Source: Acinetobacter pullicarnis
GTDB taxonomy: Bacteria > Pseudomonadota > Gammaproteobacteria > Pseudomonadales > Moraxellaceae
Length of the DNA: 64,000 nucleotides
Direction of reading: 5' to 3'
Assembly (NCBI RefSeq): GCF_006352475.1
Contig: NZ_VCMZ01000001.1
Coordinates: 682,001-746,000 of the forward strand
In this document: positions 61,478 through 64,000 of the stretch, piece after piece
Position numbering within the stretch: the stretch's first letter is position 1
Layout of the letters: the number at the start of each line of letters is the position of its first letter
Position numbers and translations under genes: made by a program
The notes under the pieces: generated by a model
What the model saw: the letters and a program-made list of their open reading frames with translations, nothing else
What the model was told of the DNA's origin: nothing
The model's database searches: none

Positions 61478-61516
61478 GTTGATTGAAGTTTATCCAATAC
61501 GATGCACTTATGTCAT

Positions 61517-62425
61517 TCAGGATACAATTCTAGGTAGGGCAAGTTGATTGGAATGTATTTCTTGAAGCCTTTTGAGCACGGTTTCAGAGAATGGCTGCCA
61601 ATAATTCCAAGACTTATATTTAGGGTTATATCTGCCACCTCCTTCATTACGCCACTGTCTTAACATTACAATAATTTTAGGGTTATAAGCAGCACAATTT
61701 ACTGAAAGCATTCCGCTAGAAAATTTTCGGGCATGAACCCAAATGCCGTTGATTGTAAAACTATAGTTTTCCCATGATACCGGGGCTTTTGGATGAATAG
61801 AAATTTCACGGTTAGATACGGTTGATAGATATATTTCAGAGGTGATTGGACTGGTAATGACTGGTTTTATTATTTCAACAGGCAAAATCCATCGTTTATT
61901 ACTCAAGTTTTCTAGAATAAAGCATTTGGCTTGATCACTGGGTAGTCTGATTTCAGTATTTAAAAAATCAGATAAATCTATTTCAAGTGTTTTTATATTT
62001 AAAGATTTGATTATTTTAAGCTTGTTTGCATCAATAAAGTGAGTCACAGCAATTTCAATAAAAATAGGTTCGTTATTGATATAGCCGATTAAGTCGGGGC
62101 GAATTTCACCTAAATTAAATTCAGGAATAATTTCATCAAATGCCCACCATTTTGATTCGATTTCTAGACTTGGTATTTGGGGTAGGCGCAAGCCCATTGA
62201 CTCGATAATGACCTCCTTCGCATATTTATGTAAGACACTTTCAGGGTGAATTACACAACTTTCTTTATTATTTATATGTGCAAAATGATGCTCTTTAATC
62301 TCACCTTTGCGTGCTAAGACACTTTCACCACATTCAAAGCAAGTACAGTTACAAGCAAGACCACGAACTGTATTGTTAATATGGATTAGTTTTTTATTTT
62401 CATTTAAAGCAATGAGCATTGTCAT
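61517..62425 (-). CDS. CoiA-like putative nuclease
   Basis: A 302-residue protein. The N-terminus has a CxCxxC-type cluster (CNCTCFECGESVLARKGEIK) followed by HHFAH, as in CoiA competence proteins. The middle has GEIRPDLIGYINNEPIFIEI, a PD-(D/E)xK-like nuclease core with Asp and Glu at the expected spacing. The C-terminus (VMLRQWRNEGGGRYNPKYKSW) is a separate small domain that I do not recognise. CoiA acts on incoming DNA in competent Gram-positive cells; proteobacterial relatives are little studied and some sit near defence genes. It is divergent from a membrane protein. AAAGGAAT precedes the start. Confidence 0.65.
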   Translation of the reverse strand: MTMLIALNENKKLIHINNTVRGLACNCTCFECGESVLARKGEIKEHHFAHINNKESCVIHPESVLHKYAKEVIIESMGLRLPQIPSLEIESKWWAFDEIIPEFNLGEIRPDLIGYINNEPIFIEIAVTHFIDANKLKIIKSLNIKTLEIDLSDFLNTEIRLPSDQAKCFILENLSNKRWILPVEIIKPVITSPITSEIYLSTVSNREISIHPKAPVSWENYSFTINGIWVHARKFSSGMLSVNCAAYNPKIIVMLRQWRNEGGGRYNPKYKSWNYWQPFSETVLKRLQEIHSNQLALPRIVS

Positions 62426-62529
62426 TTTCTAATTCCTTTAGAAAGTTAATTTACGCACTGACTCTGCATGTGTTTTAATTTCCATAACACCGCATTTAGG
62501 GGTGGGATACGGGTATATGGAGTATCTAA

Positions 62530-63540
62530 ATGATTGAAAATAAACTGCAAATTATTTTGAAATTAAAACAAGAATTAGCTGATTTCCCAAGGAATGGAAA
62601 AGCTTATGAATGCTTAAAAATCATGTGTGATGACTCAATCGACACATTGGAATCTAACAATGATGCAGAAGTTACTTTTACTCGATGGAAACTTAAAGCG
62701 AAATATTGCGGAATAAAAGTTGCGAACGAGACTGATCCTAAAGAACTGCAGAAGTGGATTGATGATAAAAAAATGAATATTCTACTCCGCCGGATCATCG
62801 AAGCCGAGCATCAACCTTTTCATGCATTGGGTTATATTCCGATTATTAAGACCAATGAAACCAAAGGCGGAAAAGGCAATGAAAAGTTGTATTGGCTTGA
62901 TATTAAAGAACAGGAAATTGAACATTTCGATGAGACAGCCATATCTGAATATGATAAATCAGATGCGCTGATTAAAAAGCAGTTTGTGACTTATCATCGT
63001 AGTGCGCCATCAATGATTAAAATTTCTTGGCTTTATCAAATTTTTTTTAAAAAAGGGGAAATGAGAAATAGAAGCCTAAGTGGAATCTTTCTGATATTTG
63101 TAATTTTCTTATCATTAGTTTTTTGGTTACTGTATATGATAGTTATTGCTTTGATATTAGATCCACTGGGGAAAAACTTTACTTCATTCAATCTTATTAT
63201 TTTACTACTTGTTATCTTTTCTACTTGGTTGTTGTGGAAATATCGCTTTATTCCTATTATGAATTTGCCTGAGCATCGAGTCATTAAAGCACCCTCAAAC
63301 TTTTTGGCTTTTAGCGAATTAGATGCTGAGATTGAAATGTTTCGTGATAATGAAAAAAATCAAATCACAAGATTTACACGATTTACAGCAACATGCCCAA
63401 TCTGCACGGCAGGTATTGTGTTAAGGGATGGAAAGCCAGATCAAAATGCACCACTTGTTGGCCGTTGTGTTGAAAGCCCTTTTTCACATGTTTATAGTTT
63501 TGATCGTATTACGATGAAAGGAAAGTATCTCGGAGCTTGA
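62530..63540 (+). CDS. Membrane protein with zinc-ribbon-like tail, unknown function
   Basis: A 336-residue protein that I do not recognise. Residues 1-180 are soluble and helical at first, residues 185-210 and 219-237 are two membrane helices, and the C-terminal part has CPIC at 289-292, GRC at 311-313 and a His at 320 followed by VYSFDR, a plausible zinc site. GGAG eight bases before the ATG supports the start. It is divergent from the CoiA-like gene with a 104-base gap, so the two may be co-regulated. Confidence 0.65.
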   Translation: MIENKLQIILKLKQELADFPRNGKAYECLKIMCDDSIDTLESNNDAEVTFTRWKLKAKYCGIKVANETDPKELQKWIDDKKMNILLRRIIEAEHQPFHALGYIPIIKTNETKGGKGNEKLYWLDIKEQEIEHFDETAISEYDKSDALIKKQFVTYHRSAPSMIKISWLYQIFFKKGEMRNRSLSGIFLIFVIFLSLVFWLLYMIVIALILDPLGKNFTSFNLIILLLVIFSTWLLWKYRFIPIMNLPEHRVIKAPSNFLAFSELDAEIEMFRDNEKNQITRFTRFTATCPICTAGIVLRDGKPDQNAPLVGRCVESPFSHVYSFDRITMKGKYLGA

Positions 63541-63671
63541 AATATATAGAGTTTTAGCAATTATACAAAATATAACGCAGACTCGACCTTGTTTAAAATG
63601 AACACTAAAGATGCATGAATGATCTCATTTTTATCTGCATACATCAGCTCTCCATTTTATTTGATTCATCC

Positions 63672-63699
63672 AACACTCCCTACATCAAGGGAGTGTTTT
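63672..63699 (+). terminator. Terminator between convergent genes
   Basis: Ten-base stem AACACTCCCT/AGGGAGTGTT, 6-base loop, ending in four T on the plus strand. It lies 8 bases before the stop of the convergent transporter gene. Confidence 0.75.
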
Positions 63700-63706
63700 G
63701 ATAAGC

Positions 63707-64000
63707 TCAATCACGCTTCAAACAGCGCACCATAAAAAATAGAATGGTGACACTAAAGACGAGGAAACCCAAGCTCTCTGCCATTAATCCCCATCGAGGT
63801 AGATCTAGCGCAAGCGGTGCATCTGAGCCCCCCATACTCAGTGAAATTACAATAATAATCGCTAGAATAACGCCCATTAAACTTTCACCCACAATCAGGC
63901 CAGCTGCGAATAAGGTGCTGCGTTGCTCCACCTTTTTAAGTCGCTGTTCAACATTGGGGGCTTTAGATTTTTTGACCTGAGACTGAATAAACCAAAATAA
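63707..64000 (-). CDS. OPT-family oligopeptide transporter, 3' end only
   Basis: The last 97 codons of a gene that runs off the right edge. They code for a cytoplasmic stretch (SKAPNVEQRLKKVEQRS), then FAAGLIVGESLMGVILAIII and a final helix (ESLGFLVFSVTILFFMVRC). The GLIVGESLMGV segment is typical of the end of OPT-family oligopeptide transporters. The family carries peptides or metal chelates. The frame is open to base 64000; an internal GTG is not the real start. Confidence 0.75.
   Translation of the reverse strand, partial: LFWFIQSQVKKSKAPNVEQRLKKVEQRSTLFAAGLIVGESLMGVILAIIIVISLSMGGSDAPLALDLPRWGLMAESLGFLVFSVTILFFMVRCLKRD

Overview
The window looks like a chromosomal segment of a non-baumannii Acinetobacter. 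The reasons are its AT-rich coding style, the leuS-lptE-holA and ilvI-ilvH-ilvC blocks, and three aromatic-acid gene sets whose content matches the hca, van and pca genes of A. baylyi ADP1. I see no rRNA, tRNA, CRISPR array or intact insertion sequence. Genus and orthologue names come from reading the proteins, not from a database search.

Layout. 1-1.6 kb: a YadA-type anchor stub and a polysaccharide deacetylase. 1.6-6.4 kb: a MacA-MacB-outer-membrane-factor efflux operon. 6.5-11.3 kb: holA, lptE, leuS and a DUF4124 protein. 11.9-15.2 kb: ilvI-ilvH-ilvC behind a structured leader. 15.3-22.1 kb: an exported protein with a decayed partial copy of itself, a cupin, a large TonB-dependent receptor behind a Fur-box-like site, dusA, and a broken fic gene.

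22.4-29.5 kb: a probable mevalonate-use locus. A divergent MocR-type regulator faces degradative HMG-CoA reductase, a small membrane protein, a TctA-like permease and HMG-CoA lyase, with an OprB-type porin after it. Mevalonate would enter, be oxidised to HMG-CoA and be cleaved to acetyl-CoA and acetoacetate.

29.7-51.7 kb: a ferulate-to-ring-cleavage route in three blocks. hcaA-hcaB-hcaC-hcaD-hcaE-thioesterase-hcaK turn hydroxycinnamates into aldehydes and acids; vanA-vanB demethylate vanillate; pcaH-pcaG-pcaB-pcaC take protocatechuate to the enol-lactone. The pca operon is eroded in a striking way: pcaJ, pcaF and pcaD are scars with internal deletions, pcaI is absent, and pcaB, pcaK, pcaC, pcaH and pcaG are intact. 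The lost steps are the ones ADP1 duplicates in its cat genes. The van porin gene is also broken. Palindrome-rich repeats lie beside vanR and vanB and inside the pca scar, and VanR-type operators (TTGGATCCAA) precede vanA and vanK.

52.3-61.5 kb: an MdtABC-like RND pump with two inner-membrane subunits and its own outer-membrane factor, preceded by a degenerate A-rich tandem repeat. 61.5-64 kb: a CoiA-like putative nuclease divergent from a membrane protein with a zinc-ribbon-like tail, then the 3' end of an OPT-family transporter that runs off the right edge.
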